Source: an uncultured Candidatus Melainabacteria bacterium (GTDB lineage: Bacteria > Cyanobacteriota > Vampirovibrionia > Gastranaerophilales > Gastranaerophilaceae). Taken from it: a stretch of 64,000 nucleotides of DNA. The notes under the pieces are model-generated. The model had not been told where the DNA came from. It saw only the letters and a list, made by a program, of their open reading frames with translations, and made no database searches. Positions 33,571 to 43,396 of this stretch are shown here, one piece after another. The number at the start of each line of letters is the position of its first letter. Position 1 is the first letter of the stretch. Location of the stretch: positions 9,582-73,581 of the forward strand of contig CAKUXD010000006.1 of NCBI GenBank assembly GCA_934699705.1, read 5' to 3'. A program made the position numbers and the translations under genes.

Positions 33571-34866
33571 CTATTTATTAAATTCTTTAATTGCAACTTC
33601 TGCCCAGTCTGTTAGAGTTTGAATATTATATGGTTTTGGCAAATATATGTCAGCGCCAGCGTTCATAATTTTTTCTTTATTGTGAAAAATTGAAGTCGAT
33701 ATAATTTTTATCTTTGAATTATTAGATTTTATTGTTTTACAAAGTTCTAATTTGGCAAAATTTTGTTCGTCATCGCCTGTATCTAAAATAATTAAAGCTG
33801 GTTTATAATCTTCAATTTCTTCAATTGTAGATAATTTTTTTGCATTAAATCCTTTTAAACTTAAACTTGTACTTAAAAGAACGGACAAAGCAAAATCTTC
33901 TTCCAAAATTGCAACTTTATTGTTAAATTCTTGCTCTACTATTGAATTTTTACCAGAAATTTGTGGTCTTTCTATTAGATAAGATGATGTATTTTGTTTT
34001 TTAGCCAAGTTATATGCTTGTTTTAGTTCATGAATTATTTCTTCTTCTGTATTGAAATGTTTTGTTTCACTTGTAATCCCGCCAGTTGTTGCATTAATAA
34101 ATTCGCAACGCTTTTCAGTAAATTCATCTCCTCTAACCATCATGTATCCACGTTGAAGGTCGTTTTCAGAATAGAATTTATTTTTAACCGTTTCAAAAGC
34201 AAAGGTCATAAATGACGCAATTTTTTCAACTTTTGTTGGCGTTGTTATAACTAGAAAATCTCTATCGGAAAACATTCCTAGAAAATCGTTCTCATCAAGT
34301 GCAGAATTAATTATTGCGACAAAAGTTTGTAAAAGTCTATCTGAAGCTAGTTCGGTGTAAGCTTCTTTGTAGGTATAAAAATTTTCAATGCCAGTAAGCA
34401 AGCAAGCCCAAGATAAGTTGCCAGATAAAGTTCTTTTTATAGCTCTTTTGCAGTATTTTGCAGTTGGAAGTTTTGTTTTTAAGTCTAAATTTGTTTCGCA
34501 TTCTCGTCTAAGATGTGCTTTAATTCTGGTTTTGAATTCTTCGGAATTAATAGGTTCTGGAATAAAATCATCAGCACCACATTCTAAAATTTTTATTTTA
34601 TCCGACATTTCTGCTGACTTTGAAACAGCGATTATAATTGGTCGCATGTTGTATGTCAAAACTCGAATTCTTTCACAAAAATCACATAAATTTTCGTCGA
34701 TACTATCTGAAATAATGATTAAATCGGGTTCGTTATCTTGAATGAATTTTATAGAAGCTGGTAAATCTTTTATTATATCAACTTTGTTAGAACTATCTTC
34801 AAGTATTTTCTTGTATTTTGTAGATAATTCTTTGCGTTTATCAATAATTAATGTTTTTGTGAGCAT
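33571..34866 (-). CDS. Double-receiver protein with degenerate GGDEF-like middle
   Basis: This encodes 431 residues and looks like REC-GGDEF(degenerate)-REC. The first receiver (about 1-120) has a shifted acidic site (IIISDS) and Glu instead of the usual Lys in the FIPEP motif, so it may not be phosphorylated. The middle (about 130-310) has the GGDEF fold pattern, but SDRDF replaces GGDEF, so no cyclase activity is expected. The second receiver (about 320-431) looks complete, with LIILDTG and the conserved Lys in LPKPYN. It overlaps the upstream histidine kinase by 19 nt. Confidence 0.8.
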   Translation of the reverse strand: MLTKTLIIDKRKELSTKYKKILEDSSNKVDIIKDLPASIKFIQDNEPDLIIISDSIDENLCDFCERIRVLTYNMRPIIIAVSKSAEMSDKIKILECGADDFIPEPINSEEFKTRIKAHLRRECETNLDLKTKLPTAKYCKRAIKRTLSGNLSWACLLTGIENFYTYKEAYTELASDRLLQTFVAIINSALDENDFLGMFSDRDFLVITTPTKVEKIASFMTFAFETVKNKFYSENDLQRGYMMVRGDEFTEKRCEFINATTGGITSETKHFNTEEEIIHELKQAYNLAKKQNTSSYLIERPQISGKNSIVEQEFNNKVAILEEDFALSVLLSTSLSLKGFNAKKLSTIEEIEDYKPALIILDTGDDEQNFAKLELCKTIKSNNSKIKIISTSIFHNKEKIMNAGADIYLPKPYNIQTLTDWAEVAIKEFNK

Positions 34867-35576
34867 TTTGCCCTCGCTTGGTTTTCAATGTCCAAAATCG
34901 GCATTAAAACTTCAAATGTTGTTTCCCCATTTTTGCTTTCAACAAAAATTTTACCGTTCATTTTTTCAACTAGGTTTTTTGTGATATACAAACCTAATCC
35001 GCTACCCTGAACTGCTCTTGTTAGTGGGTTATCAATTCTTGAAAATTTTTCGAAAATTTTTGTCTTTTCTTCTTCTTTGATTTCAACTCCAAAATCTTTT
35101 ACTTTTATTGATATAAAATTATTTTCTGCAAAATCAGTAGTTATTGTGATATCTGTATTTGGATTGGAATATTTACACGCGTTTTCTACTAAATTCATTA
35201 TAATTTGTTGAAATTTATCTTTATCTATCAAAATTTCTGGTAATTTATCGTTAAATTTAGTAATAATCTTATTATTTTGGTACTGTTGTGCAATTATTGG
35301 TAAAATATTTTTAATGGCAGAATTTGGGTTGGTATTTGTAAATACATAATTTTCTTCGTTTTTTACTTTTGATACCGCTAGAACATTTTCAACAAGTTTA
35401 ATAAGTCTGTTGGATTGTTCTTCGATGATTTTTAAAAATTGCTTTTTACTTTCATCATCAAGTGCTTCCCAAGAAGACAACATTGTTTGAGCGAACCCTT
35501 TAATACTTGTTAAAGGTGTTCTCAATTCGTGCGAAACCGTTGATATAAAATCTTGTTGTGATTTGTTATTATCCAT
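34848..35576 (-). CDS. Soluble sensor-less histidine kinase
   Basis: This encodes 242 residues. The HisKA domain carries the phospho-acceptor in STVSHELRTPLTSIKG (about residues 12-27). The HATPase has the N box MNLVENACKYS, the G1-like KDFGVEI, which deviates from DxGxG, and G2 GSGLGLYITKNLV. There is no sensor or membrane segment, so it must be regulated by a partner. The next gene, overlapping by 19 nt, is the double-receiver protein. No Shine-Dalgarno is seen; TATAAT lies 10 nt before the ATG with TTGGGA 18 bp upstream. Confidence 0.9.
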   Translation of the reverse strand: MDNNKSQQDFISTVSHELRTPLTSIKGFAQTMLSSWEALDDESKKQFLKIIEEQSNRLIKLVENVLAVSKVKNEENYVFTNTNPNSAIKNILPIIAQQYQNNKIITKFNDKLPEILIDKDKFQQIIMNLVENACKYSNPNTDITITTDFAENNFISIKVKDFGVEIKEEEKTKIFEKFSRIDNPLTRAVQGSGLGLYITKNLVEKMNGKIFVESKNGETTFEVLMPILDIENQARAKCSQKH

Positions 35577-35586
35577 AATTATAATA

Positions 35587-35616
35587 ATTATACAACTTTT
35601 ATGAAAAAATTCCCAA
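35587..35616 (-). promoter_or_regulatory. Start-proximal promoter for the histidine kinase gene
   Basis: On the minus strand, TTGGGA (35616-35611), 18 bp, TATAAT (35592-35587), then 10 nt to the ATG at 35576. The predicted leader is only a few nucleotides and carries no Shine-Dalgarno. Confidence 0.5.
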
Positions 35617-35634
35617 AAATTAAGGTTTTTATAA

Positions 35635-36504
35635 TTATTTGATTACATCTACATAAACAGAACGAGAGCAAACGCTGATTTCTTTTCCGTCTAAATCGTT
35701 TTTAACGTCTTCAATGTAGTTATCAACTGTTTTTTCATCAAAATAGTTTAAAAATCTCTCCTTCATTGATGGTCTATCTGGTGAAGGCGGAGTTGTAAAC
35801 CATTTATCAACCATATCTCTGCTTGCTATGTAGGTCGATGGAATAACATCTAAATCGACGCTTCCGTCAGAAAATCCCGCAATTTCAAAGTTTTTAGCCA
35901 AAGTATTTTCATCAAAGTTGCAAAGTGAATCATTAGGGTCGGACATAAATTCGTTTTCAGCTTTTTTAAAATCTTCGTATAATCTGATATTTTTAGGGTC
36001 TGTAAGTTCCCAATATCTTGTGTTTGAAGCAATTATTGGTTCAAAACAGCAGAAATGTCCGCCTTTTTTAAGTATTCTATAAATTTCGTTTATCGCAGGT
36101 TGTTTGTCTACAATGTGTACCAAAACAGAGCGCATTAGGGCTTTATCAACTGAGTTATCTGGTAATGCAATTTCTTCACAAGGACTTTGAAGCATTTTAT
36201 ATCCTTCAGTTATCCCTTGCTCTTTTAAAAAGTTTTCGCAACTGTCAAGGCAATCTTGAAATTTGTCCGAAAAAATTACTAGTCCTGTTCCATTAAGTAT
36301 TTCTAACGCTTTAAAACTTAATAAACCTGTTCCTGTACCAATATCAATGACTGTTTCTCCAGCTTGAATATTGGCTTTTGTAAGCACGCAATCACGTACT
36401 GCATTTAGCCAATTTACTGTTTGTTGTTGCATTTCAGGGGTTAAAAACGAAAATCTTGTTTCTAATAACCACTGTGTCCAATTTTTACATATATCTCTGT
36501 TCAT
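35635..36504 (-). CDS. Class I SAM-dependent methyltransferase, substrate unknown
   Basis: This encodes 289 residues with a Rossmann methyltransferase core: motif I VIDIGTGTGLL (about 51-61), the acidic residue in FSDKF, LPDNSVDKALMRSVLVH and GGHFCCFEP. The C-terminal third (about 200-289) is helical and not recognised. The N-terminal NWLNAVRDCVL region precedes the core. It has no Shine-Dalgarno; TAAAAT ends 7 nt before the ATG. The surrounding genes do not name a substrate. Confidence 0.85.
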   Translation of the reverse strand: MNRDICKNWTQWLLETRFSFLTPEMQQQTVNWLNAVRDCVLTKANIQAGETVIDIGTGTGLLSFKALEILNGTGLVIFSDKFQDCLDSCENFLKEQGITEGYKMLQSPCEEIALPDNSVDKALMRSVLVHIVDKQPAINEIYRILKKGGHFCCFEPIIASNTRYWELTDPKNIRLYEDFKKAENEFMSDPNDSLCNFDENTLAKNFEIAGFSDGSVDLDVIPSTYIASRDMVDKWFTTPPSPDRPSMKERFLNYFDEKTVDNYIEDVKNDLDGKEISVCSRSVYVDVIK

Positions 36505-36556
36505 AGGGTTTATTTTATTACGACTTTTGTTTTTATTGAATACTATGGACAGAGGA

Positions 36557-36865
36557 TTATTCTTCAGGTGAAAGTGGTCTTAAAAGAATAATTGAACTTA
36601 AATTAAGTTGTAAGAAGTTATGATATTCTGTTCTTCTTTCAGGAATAAGCCTATGTTTAATTTCGCAATCTTTAATTGCAACAAATCGTTTAACACCATT
36701 TAAAATGTCTGATAAAACTCTGTTCTTTTTACCAGTTTTAGGCATAAATACATATCCTTTTATTTCATAATCTTGAGTTACAACAAGAACTTTTTCAGAC
36801 CAAACTCCTGAAATAAAATCTTCTTGTATTGATTTTCTTATGTTAAAATCTTTTTCTTCTGACAT
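36557..36865 (-). CDS. Small hypothetical protein upstream of the methyltransferase, in the pil operon
   Basis: This encodes 102 residues. It contains KVLVVTQDYEIKGYVFMP and RVLSDILNGVKRFVAIKDCEI, a beta-rich pattern seen in small uncharacterised proteins (it may match DUF6812, which I cannot confirm). No signal or membrane segment. It lies 11 nt downstream of pilC on the same strand, with AGAGGTAACT before its ATG, so it is probably the last gene of the pilus operon. Confidence 0.7.
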   Translation of the reverse strand: MSEEKDFNIRKSIQEDFISGVWSEKVLVVTQDYEIKGYVFMPKTGKKNRVLSDILNGVKRFVAIKDCEIKHRLIPERRTEYHNFLQLNLSSIILLRPLSPEE

Positions 36866-36876
36866 AGTTACCTCTT

Positions 36877-38082
36877 TTAAGCTGTGTAAGAACTGAATAA
36901 CGGTAGATATAAAGCAAGTGCTAAGACAAGTACAATACTACCAATAACGATTAACATTAACGGTTCAATCATTTTTGTTAAGGTATCAATAATACCGTCA
37001 AGTTTTTTATCAATAAACATTGTAGCTTGATAAAGCATATCGCCCAAACGACCTGATTGTTCACCAGTTGCAATCATAAACAAAATCATTTTTGGCATTA
37101 CACCAACAGATCTCAACGCAAGGGACAAGTGTTGACCTTGTTGTACTTTCGTTGTCGCTTCGTTCAGTTTTTGTTGAAGCGTATAGTTTGTAAGTGTAAT
37201 GTTTGATAGATATAAGCAGTCAATAATCGGAATACCAGCTTCATACGCAACCTGCATTACTGCTACGAAGTTTGAGAAGTTAGAATATTCGATTAAGGCT
37301 GAAAGTAATGGAACTCTTAAAACGTATTTATCAATCAAACGTTTTGAAGTTTGCCAAGTGAAGGCAGTATAAACTGTAGCAATTAACGAAATAAATATAA
37401 TCGGAATTAAAATCCAGTAAGTTTTTAATGTAATACCGATGTTCATCAAAAATGCAGTAATTGGAGGTAATTCCTTACCTAAGTTATCAAACATATCTTT
37501 AAAAGCAGGGAATACAAACACTAACATGATTGTTACGATAACAACTGCCAAACAGATTACGAAAATCGGATACATTAATGTTCCAATAACCTTACTTTTA
37601 ATGGCTGCTTCTTTTTTTTGTAATTCTAATAAACGTTCAAGAGTTTTTTCCAATTCCCCTGAATCTTCACCGGCTCTAACTAGACCTATGTAGATTTGTC
37701 CGAAAACTTTAGGATATTTTGCAACGGTATCTGCGAAGGTTGAACCTGCGATAATCTGACGTCTTAACTCTTTTGCAATATTTCTAAGCTTTGCCTTAGC
37801 CGCGTCGTTTTCCAGGAACATCAAGGCTTCAATAACGGGAATACCAGATTGAACCAAGATTTGGAAGGTAGATGTAAAGTCAATTTTGTCCTGCAAAGAC
37901 ATTTTTTGAATTTTCTTTGCGACAACTTTTTGTTCTTCGCCTTTTGTGTCTTCTGAAATTTGAGTAGGAAGCAAGGACATCTTACGGATAATCATTCTGG
38001 CTTCTTTGTGGTTTTCAGCCTCGACTTTACCCTTAACGACATCTTTATTATTTTTTAGAGCTACATAATTATATATTGGCAT
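36877..38082 (-). CDS. pilC: Type IV pilus inner-membrane platform protein PilC
   Basis: This encodes 401 residues of the GspF/PilC family. Two T2SSF helical-bundle domains (about 70-190 and 275-395) each lead to membrane segments, three in total (about 170-195, 215-240 and 370-395). Recognisable pieces are MPIYNYVALKN, FTSTFQILVQSGIPV, RAGEDSGELEKTLERL and ATGEQSGRLGDML. It couples the PilB ATPase to pilin insertion. It is 11 nt downstream of pilB. Confidence 0.95.
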   Translation of the reverse strand: MPIYNYVALKNNKDVVKGKVEAENHKEARMIIRKMSLLPTQISEDTKGEEQKVVAKKIQKMSLQDKIDFTSTFQILVQSGIPVIEALMFLENDAAKAKLRNIAKELRRQIIAGSTFADTVAKYPKVFGQIYIGLVRAGEDSGELEKTLERLLELQKKEAAIKSKVIGTLMYPIFVICLAVVIVTIMLVFVFPAFKDMFDNLGKELPPITAFLMNIGITLKTYWILIPIIFISLIATVYTAFTWQTSKRLIDKYVLRVPLLSALIEYSNFSNFVAVMQVAYEAGIPIIDCLYLSNITLTNYTLQQKLNEATTKVQQGQHLSLALRSVGVMPKMILFMIATGEQSGRLGDMLYQATMFIDKKLDGIIDTLTKMIEPLMLIVIGSIVLVLALALYLPLFSSYTA

Positions 38083-38093
38083 TATTTAACTCC

Positions 38094-40109
38094 TTACTCA
38101 TTAACAAGACCTAGTACACGAACAAATTCGTCAATCGTTGTTTCACCTGTTAAAATATGGTGGAAACAAGCTTGATTTAACGTTCTCATTCCACAAGCTA
38201 CTGCCGCATCTTCAATTTCAATATCGTGCGCACCTTGAGAAATCAATTTTTTTATTTCTTTCGTAATTGGAAGAATTTCAAATACGCCAAGACGACCTTT
38301 ATAACCTGTCATGTTGCATTCAGAGCACCCAGTTGGTTTATAAAGTTTTGTTTTCATTAATTTTTGAATATCATCTTCGTCCATTAAAATTTGAGCTGCT
38401 TCCTCGTGTGTTGGGAAGTATGCTTGTTTACATTTGCATAGTTTTCTTACAAGACGTTGTGCAATTACACCAGATAATGTTGAAGATACTAGATAATCCT
38501 TTGCACCCATTTCAATCAAACGTGTAACAGTTGCAGCAGCTGAGTTTGTGTGGACCGTACTTAATACTAAGTGCCCTGTTAATGCAGCAGAAATGGCTAC
38601 CTCAAGTGTTTCGTAATCACGAATTTCACCAACTAGGATAATGTCAGGGTCTTGTCTTAATATTGCTCTCATACAAAACGCAAATGTAATACCTGCTTTT
38701 GTATTAACTTGAGATTGGTTTACACCTTCAAGTTTAATTTCGACCGGGTCTTCAATTGTGGTAATATTTACGCTTTCTGTATTTAATACTCTTAATAATG
38801 AATACAAGGTTGTTGTTTTACCAGAACCTGTGGGACCTGATGTCAAAATAATACCATTCGGGCATGCAATCATTTTTCTGATGATTTCTAAATCTTCTTC
38901 TGTTGCTCCAGCAATATCAATATTTTTTTCTGCGGAGTCAAAACTTACAGGAGGCGCAAGTACACGGATTACGATCTTTTCTTTTCCGCTAACAGGAAGT
39001 GAGTTGATACGGAAGTCGAAGGTTTTACCTTTGAACTTGATAGAAAAGCTACCATCTTGAGGTCGTCTGTGTTCGGCAATGTTCATTCTTGAAAGAACTT
39101 TAAAACGAGTAATTACAGCCATTTCAACCCTTGATGGAATTTCAATTACTTCTCTTAAAATACCATCAATACGATATCTTACGATGTGGTTTTGAAGTCG
39201 TGGTTCAATGTGAATATCTGATGCGTGTTGCTCAATTGCGTCGGTGATAATCTTATTTACCAACTGAGCAACTGAACCAGAAGAATCTTGCAATTCTTTT
39301 TCAATTTGATCCCAAATTGATTCTTCAACGTCTAATTCCAGAGCTTCTTCTTCTACTTTTTTTACGATTTTACGAGTTTCTTGTTTTGAAGAAGAAAAGT
39401 ATTTGTTTATTGCGTTTTGAAATTCAATATGCGTAATTAAAAATGGTATTGGTGTTTGACCAGTTAAATATACAATATCTCTTAAAACATTGGTATTGCT
39501 AGGGTCTACCATACCTAATTTAATTGTTTTTCCGTCTGAACTTAACGGAATAACTTTGTTTGTTTTAATGAAATCTTCAGGAAGTATTGAAATGTACTTA
39601 TCCTGATTTCTAATCATTTCATTTGTTGCAACTTCAATACCTTGTTGTTGGTGCAATGCCGCTTTCAATTGTTCAAGAGTAATAAAGCCCAAACTGTAAA
39701 GAGTTGAACCTAAAGGCATACCCATTTTTTTGCTTTCAGCCAACGCTTCAATCAATTGGATATCAGTAATTTGACCATTTTCGATTAAAATTTCGCCAAG
39801 TTTTTTTCTTGTACTGTTTGAAGAAAAATGTTCAGAAGTACCTTTTGGAATCATTTCTTGAACAATTGTTACCAAAAAATCGTTTAGTTCATGTGAGGAT
39901 ACTTGTAAAAATTTTGTATTACAATTTAATAATTTTTTAACATCTTGAATAATTCTATCTTTATTACTTTCAGAACAAGTAACAGCAAAAAGAGTGTTAT
40001 CCTTTATGTCGATAGGTACAAACTTTAACGTTTCAAGAACCTTTAAATCGAATTTTGAGATAACCTCTTTATTAATGCTCGATTTTATTTTTGTTAATTG
40101 TTCATTCAT
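38094..40109 (-). CDS. pilB: Type IV pilus assembly ATPase PilB
   Basis: This encodes 671 residues of the GspE/PilB extension ATPase. The N-terminal MshEN-type domain (about 100-240) may bind c-di-GMP. The ATPase domain has Walker A GPTGSGKTTT, DPVE, Walker B RQDPDIILVGEIRD and STVHTNSA. The zinc tetracysteine motif is present as CKC...GCSEC. With three c-di-GMP-type proteins elsewhere in the window, c-di-GMP control of pilus extension is plausible. It is coupled between pilQ and pilC. Confidence 0.95.
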   Translation of the reverse strand: MNEQLTKIKSSINKEVISKFDLKVLETLKFVPIDIKDNTLFAVTCSESNKDRIIQDVKKLLNCNTKFLQVSSHELNDFLVTIVQEMIPKGTSEHFSSNSTRKKLGEILIENGQITDIQLIEALAESKKMGMPLGSTLYSLGFITLEQLKAALHQQQGIEVATNEMIRNQDKYISILPEDFIKTNKVIPLSSDGKTIKLGMVDPSNTNVLRDIVYLTGQTPIPFLITHIEFQNAINKYFSSSKQETRKIVKKVEEEALELDVEESIWDQIEKELQDSSGSVAQLVNKIITDAIEQHASDIHIEPRLQNHIVRYRIDGILREVIEIPSRVEMAVITRFKVLSRMNIAEHRRPQDGSFSIKFKGKTFDFRINSLPVSGKEKIVIRVLAPPVSFDSAEKNIDIAGATEEDLEIIRKMIACPNGIILTSGPTGSGKTTTLYSLLRVLNTESVNITTIEDPVEIKLEGVNQSQVNTKAGITFAFCMRAILRQDPDIILVGEIRDYETLEVAISAALTGHLVLSTVHTNSAAATVTRLIEMGAKDYLVSSTLSGVIAQRLVRKLCKCKQAYFPTHEEAAQILMDEDDIQKLMKTKLYKPTGCSECNMTGYKGRLGVFEILPITKEIKKLISQGAHDIEIEDAAVACGMRTLNQACFHHILTGETTIDEFVRVLGLVNE

Positions 40110-40126
40110 TTATTTCTTCGTGTTTA

Positions 40127-42244
40127 TTATAACGCATCATTGTAATTTGAGTTATATTGTACTCCTATATCTTCTGCGTCTTTCAATATTTTAGGTGTCA
40201 ACATAATTACCAATTCACTCTTGTCTTTTGTAGTTGAGGAACTTCTGAATATAGCTCCAATGATTGGAATATCACCTAAAAATGGAATTTTACTTACTGT
40301 CTTAGAATCAGTTTCCTTCATAAGTCCACCGATAATCAATGTTTCATTATCTTTAATTCTAACATTTTTCAAGTTAACAGTTCTTCTGTTCAAAAGTGTT
40401 ACTTGTCTGTTACCTTGATCATCATTAATATATCCTTTTTCTGTTGAATATTCTGCATCAAAGTCGATACTCAAATATCCTTCTGGACTGATAAATGGTG
40501 TTATTGTAAATTGAAGACCTTGGTCTTGTGCAATGTTGTAAGTTTTATTCATAATAGGTTGAGTTGAAGATGTACTTTCATTGTATTGAACGTCAACCTT
40601 TTCAACGTAATCTTCTGTTAAGTCAATGTTAGAAGGTTCTCCGTTTGTAAGCATGATTTTTGGATTTGCAACTACACGACCTTTAGTGTTTGTAACTGCA
40701 TAGTTAATTAACCAACGTACTTGAGTAGGACCAAGTGGTCTAACTGCACCATATATAGGGCTATCAGGACCAAATAATATTGGATATTTGTAAATATTTG
40801 TTTGTGTTTTTCCATCTGCGTCAACGGTTGTTTCTGTAAATGTGTTTGATGTTGCGCCATTCATGAAACTACCTGAAAAATTAGGGCTATTGATATACCA
40901 TTCGTTAGTGAATGATTTAGCGCCATTTTCACTTAATTCAAGAATTGTAATATCCATAAGTGCTTGTGGTTGTTTTACGTCGTTTTTAGCAATAAATTCA
41001 GAGATTGCTTTTAATTGACTAGGTGAACCCCCTAAAATATTGATAGTACCACGTTTTGTGAAGTAGCTAACAACCATTTTTGTGTTGCCAAATGAAGAAA
41101 TTTTTACGCTACCGCTACCGCTACCACCAGAGCTACTGCTTGATGATGAACTAGAAGATCTGCCTCCGCCACTAGAACTACCACCTGATGAAGCACTTGT
41201 AGAACCACCACCACTAGCGCTAGAATCACCAAGAGTACAAGCAATAGTGTTTTTTCCAAGAGAAATACCTGATGAAGAACCACTACTACCGCCACTGCTA
41301 GAGCTACCACCGCTAGAACCAGAACCTCCGCTTGAACTTGCAAAACCAGTTATAGAACCATTGTTTTTAAAGTTAAAGAATTTTTTAGCAGGTTTAATAT
41401 TTGCAGCTAAACCTGTTGGTAATCCTTGAGTATTGTGATTGTTTTGTTGTTGTGTTGTAGCAGGTGCAGTTGAGGAATCCCATTTTGTAGATTCACTAGC
41501 TTTATCTGTTACACCTTGTGTCATTTTTAACATATTACATACAAGTTCTGCCATTTCTGCAGGTGTAGTGTGTTTTACTGTAAATGTTGTATCTAAAGGT
41601 GGTACGTCAAATTTTGCAACGACTCTTTTTACCATTGCAAGGTCATTTTGAGTACCAAAAACTAATAATTCGTTTCGTGTGGCATTTGTTACGACAACGT
41701 CCCAATTTGATAAACCAGGAGTGTTTTTAGAAAATATATTTTGGTTTAAGAAATTCGCAATCAAGGCTGCGTCAACATAATTTACTGGAACTGTTGACAA
41801 GTTTTGTTTTGACCAACCTGAGGTACGAGCAAAATCTTGAGATGAAATAATCAAAGTTTTTCCGTCTTGATAATAAGTAAGACCAGTTACTTGCAATACC
41901 ATTCTGAAAGCATCGTTTAAAGGAACTTTAACAAGGTCTAAAGTTACATTCCCCTTTGCTGAATTGTGAAAAACGATGTTTAAACCCGCTTTATCTGCAA
42001 ACATTCTTAAAACAGGTTGTACATTAGTGTTCTTCAAACTCAACGTGATTTTTGGATTTGATTTTGTAATGTTTGTTGAACCTTGTAAGTTAATAACATT
42101 TGTTGCTGGAGCTCCTCTCAAAACAGGTTTGCTTTGAGCAACCGCAACCCTCATATCACTTGCAAGTGCTATTGATGTTGTTATTATTGATACTACTGCT
42201 AAGACTAAAATTATTCCCCATAGTCTATAGTTTCTTTTTGTCAT
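40127..42244 (-). CDS. pilQ: Type IV pilus/type II secretin PilQ-like
   Basis: This encodes 705 residues of an outer-membrane secretin. An N-terminal signal peptide or anchor (about 10-29) is followed by an STN-like domain (about 65-135), an N1-type domain (150-245) and the secretin pore domain (about 420-695). The C-terminal signature is ETLIIGGLMKETDSK with IPFLGDIPIIG. Residues 302-379 form a Ser/Gly-rich low-complexity insertion. The GspC/PilP-like protein is encoded just upstream, and pilB and pilC follow. It probably forms the pilus exit pore. Confidence 0.93.
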   Translation of the reverse strand: MTKRNYRLWGIILVLAVVSIITTSIALASDMRVAVAQSKPVLRGAPATNVINLQGSTNITKSNPKITLSLKNTNVQPVLRMFADKAGLNIVFHNSAKGNVTLDLVKVPLNDAFRMVLQVTGLTYYQDGKTLIISSQDFARTSGWSKQNLSTVPVNYVDAALIANFLNQNIFSKNTPGLSNWDVVVTNATRNELLVFGTQNDLAMVKRVVAKFDVPPLDTTFTVKHTTPAEMAELVCNMLKMTQGVTDKASESTKWDSSTAPATTQQQNNHNTQGLPTGLAANIKPAKKFFNFKNNGSITGFASSSGGSGSSGGSSSSGGSSGSSSGISLGKNTIACTLGDSSASGGGSTSASSGGSSSGGGRSSSSSSSSSSGGSGSGSVKISSFGNTKMVVSYFTKRGTINILGGSPSQLKAISEFIAKNDVKQPQALMDITILELSENGAKSFTNEWYINSPNFSGSFMNGATSNTFTETTVDADGKTQTNIYKYPILFGPDSPIYGAVRPLGPTQVRWLINYAVTNTKGRVVANPKIMLTNGEPSNIDLTEDYVEKVDVQYNESTSSTQPIMNKTYNIAQDQGLQFTITPFISPEGYLSIDFDAEYSTEKGYINDDQGNRQVTLLNRRTVNLKNVRIKDNETLIIGGLMKETDSKTVSKIPFLGDIPIIGAIFRSSSTTKDKSELVIMLTPKILKDAEDIGVQYNSNYNDAL
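41108..41341 (-). repeat. pilQ: Ser/Gly-coding low-complexity tract within pilQ
   Basis: The codons for residues 302-379 are almost all Ser and Gly, in two blocks separated by a normal stretch (ISLGKNTIACTLGD). The DNA is a degenerate AGC/GGT-type tract and could vary in length by slippage. It lies in the linker between the N-domains and the pore. Confidence 0.8.
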
Positions 42245-42265
42245 TATTTACTCCCGATTATGTTT

Positions 42266-43204
42266 TTATTTTCTTTTTTTATAACTTATGTTCCTTGAAT
42301 CTACTCCACTAGAACCACCAAAACGGGTGTTTATATGGTCTGTATCTGTGTTGTTTTGTTTATTCAATGTTGCCAAAATTCTGCCAACAGTCGCGTTGTA
42401 AATGTTTGAACCTTTTTTGATTGTTACAACTTTTTCTGTTATGCCAATAATTTGAAATCCGTTAACTGTATCACCTTTTTTAACAAAATAATCAACATCA
42501 TTGATTTTTATAATAGCCGAAGGGCTGAATGGGTCATACATAATGCCTGATACCATTGTCTTCATCAACAAGCCAGCGTCAGAATTTTCTTTAAGTTGAT
42601 CTGGAGGCAAGATATAGTTTGGATTTTGTTTTACAACTTTTTTCTTTACTGAAACTTCGGCTGCAGGTAAAAATGGATTTACTGCAACTTTGTCATCAAT
42701 ATTTACTACGGCTTTTTTAGAAGTTAATACTTCTTTGCCGTTATTAGATTTATTTCCACTAGCTATTAACATTGAATTTGGATCTATACCGCCACCGTTA
42801 TTGTATGCCATATAGTTTCCACCTTGTTGAGAACCAGAAAAACCACCTTGCATGCCTGATTTTTCCATGACTGTAATCCCTGCATCTTCTGCGCTAATAG
42901 CGTTTAATTGCTCCATAGCTACGGTGTTTTGCACTTCTTCGCCAGTTGTTGACAAGGAGTCTTCTGCTCCAATGTTGTTTATTGCAGAATACACGCCATA
43001 TCCGCTCAATAGTAGTATTGAACTTAGTGCAACTGAAATAAATCCAAATAGAATTTTTTCGTTTTTAAATACATTATTAAATCTAATTTTTATAACATGA
43101 ACAGTTGGTTTACTAATTGAAGGTACGCTCTCTGTCAAGGTTGACGGAAAGTTTAAATACCTAGTTCTGTAACTAACTCTTTCATTGCTGAATCCGCTAA
43201 TCAT
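42266..43204 (-). CDS. PilP/GspC-like inner-membrane periplasmic linker protein
   Basis: This encodes 312 residues: a cytoplasmic N-terminus (about 1-53), one transmembrane helix (about 54-74), a long disordered Gly/Asn/Ser region and a C-terminal beta domain. That domain contains VSGIMYDPFSPSAIIKIND and KKGDTVNGFQIIGI, the pattern of the GspC homology region and of PilP, which binds the secretin N-domains. It is first in the operon before pilQ, pilB and pilC. No pilM, pilN or pilO is in the window. Confidence 0.78.
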   Translation of the reverse strand: MISGFSNERVSYRTRYLNFPSTLTESVPSISKPTVHVIKIRFNNVFKNEKILFGFISVALSSILLLSGYGVYSAINNIGAEDSLSTTGEEVQNTVAMEQLNAISAEDAGITVMEKSGMQGGFSGSQQGGNYMAYNNGGGIDPNSMLIASGNKSNNGKEVLTSKKAVVNIDDKVAVNPFLPAAEVSVKKKVVKQNPNYILPPDQLKENSDAGLLMKTMVSGIMYDPFSPSAIIKINDVDYFVKKGDTVNGFQIIGITEKVVTIKKGSNIYNATVGRILATLNKQNNTDTDHINTRFGGSSGVDSRNISYKKRK

Positions 43205-43384
43205 AATTCCCGATTTCTTGTAATAGTTGTTTTCCCCACTTGCTCCCAGTTTTGAGTAAGTTTATACTTTTCTTCACAATACTATGAGCATAATTATATA
43301 ATAATATACTAGCATACTTTTAAAAAAAAATTCCATGCTCTATTAATTTTTTTAACAAAAACTTTAAATTTTTTTATCTGCTTA

Positions 43385-43396
43385 TATAATATTCTC
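43385..43396 (+). promoter_or_regulatory. Start-proximal -10 element of the U32-like gene
   Basis: A perfect TATAAT (43385-43390) is separated by only 6 nt from the ATG at 43397 and there is no Shine-Dalgarno. The -35 region is not convincing. This arrangement predicts a leaderless transcript. Confidence 0.45.
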
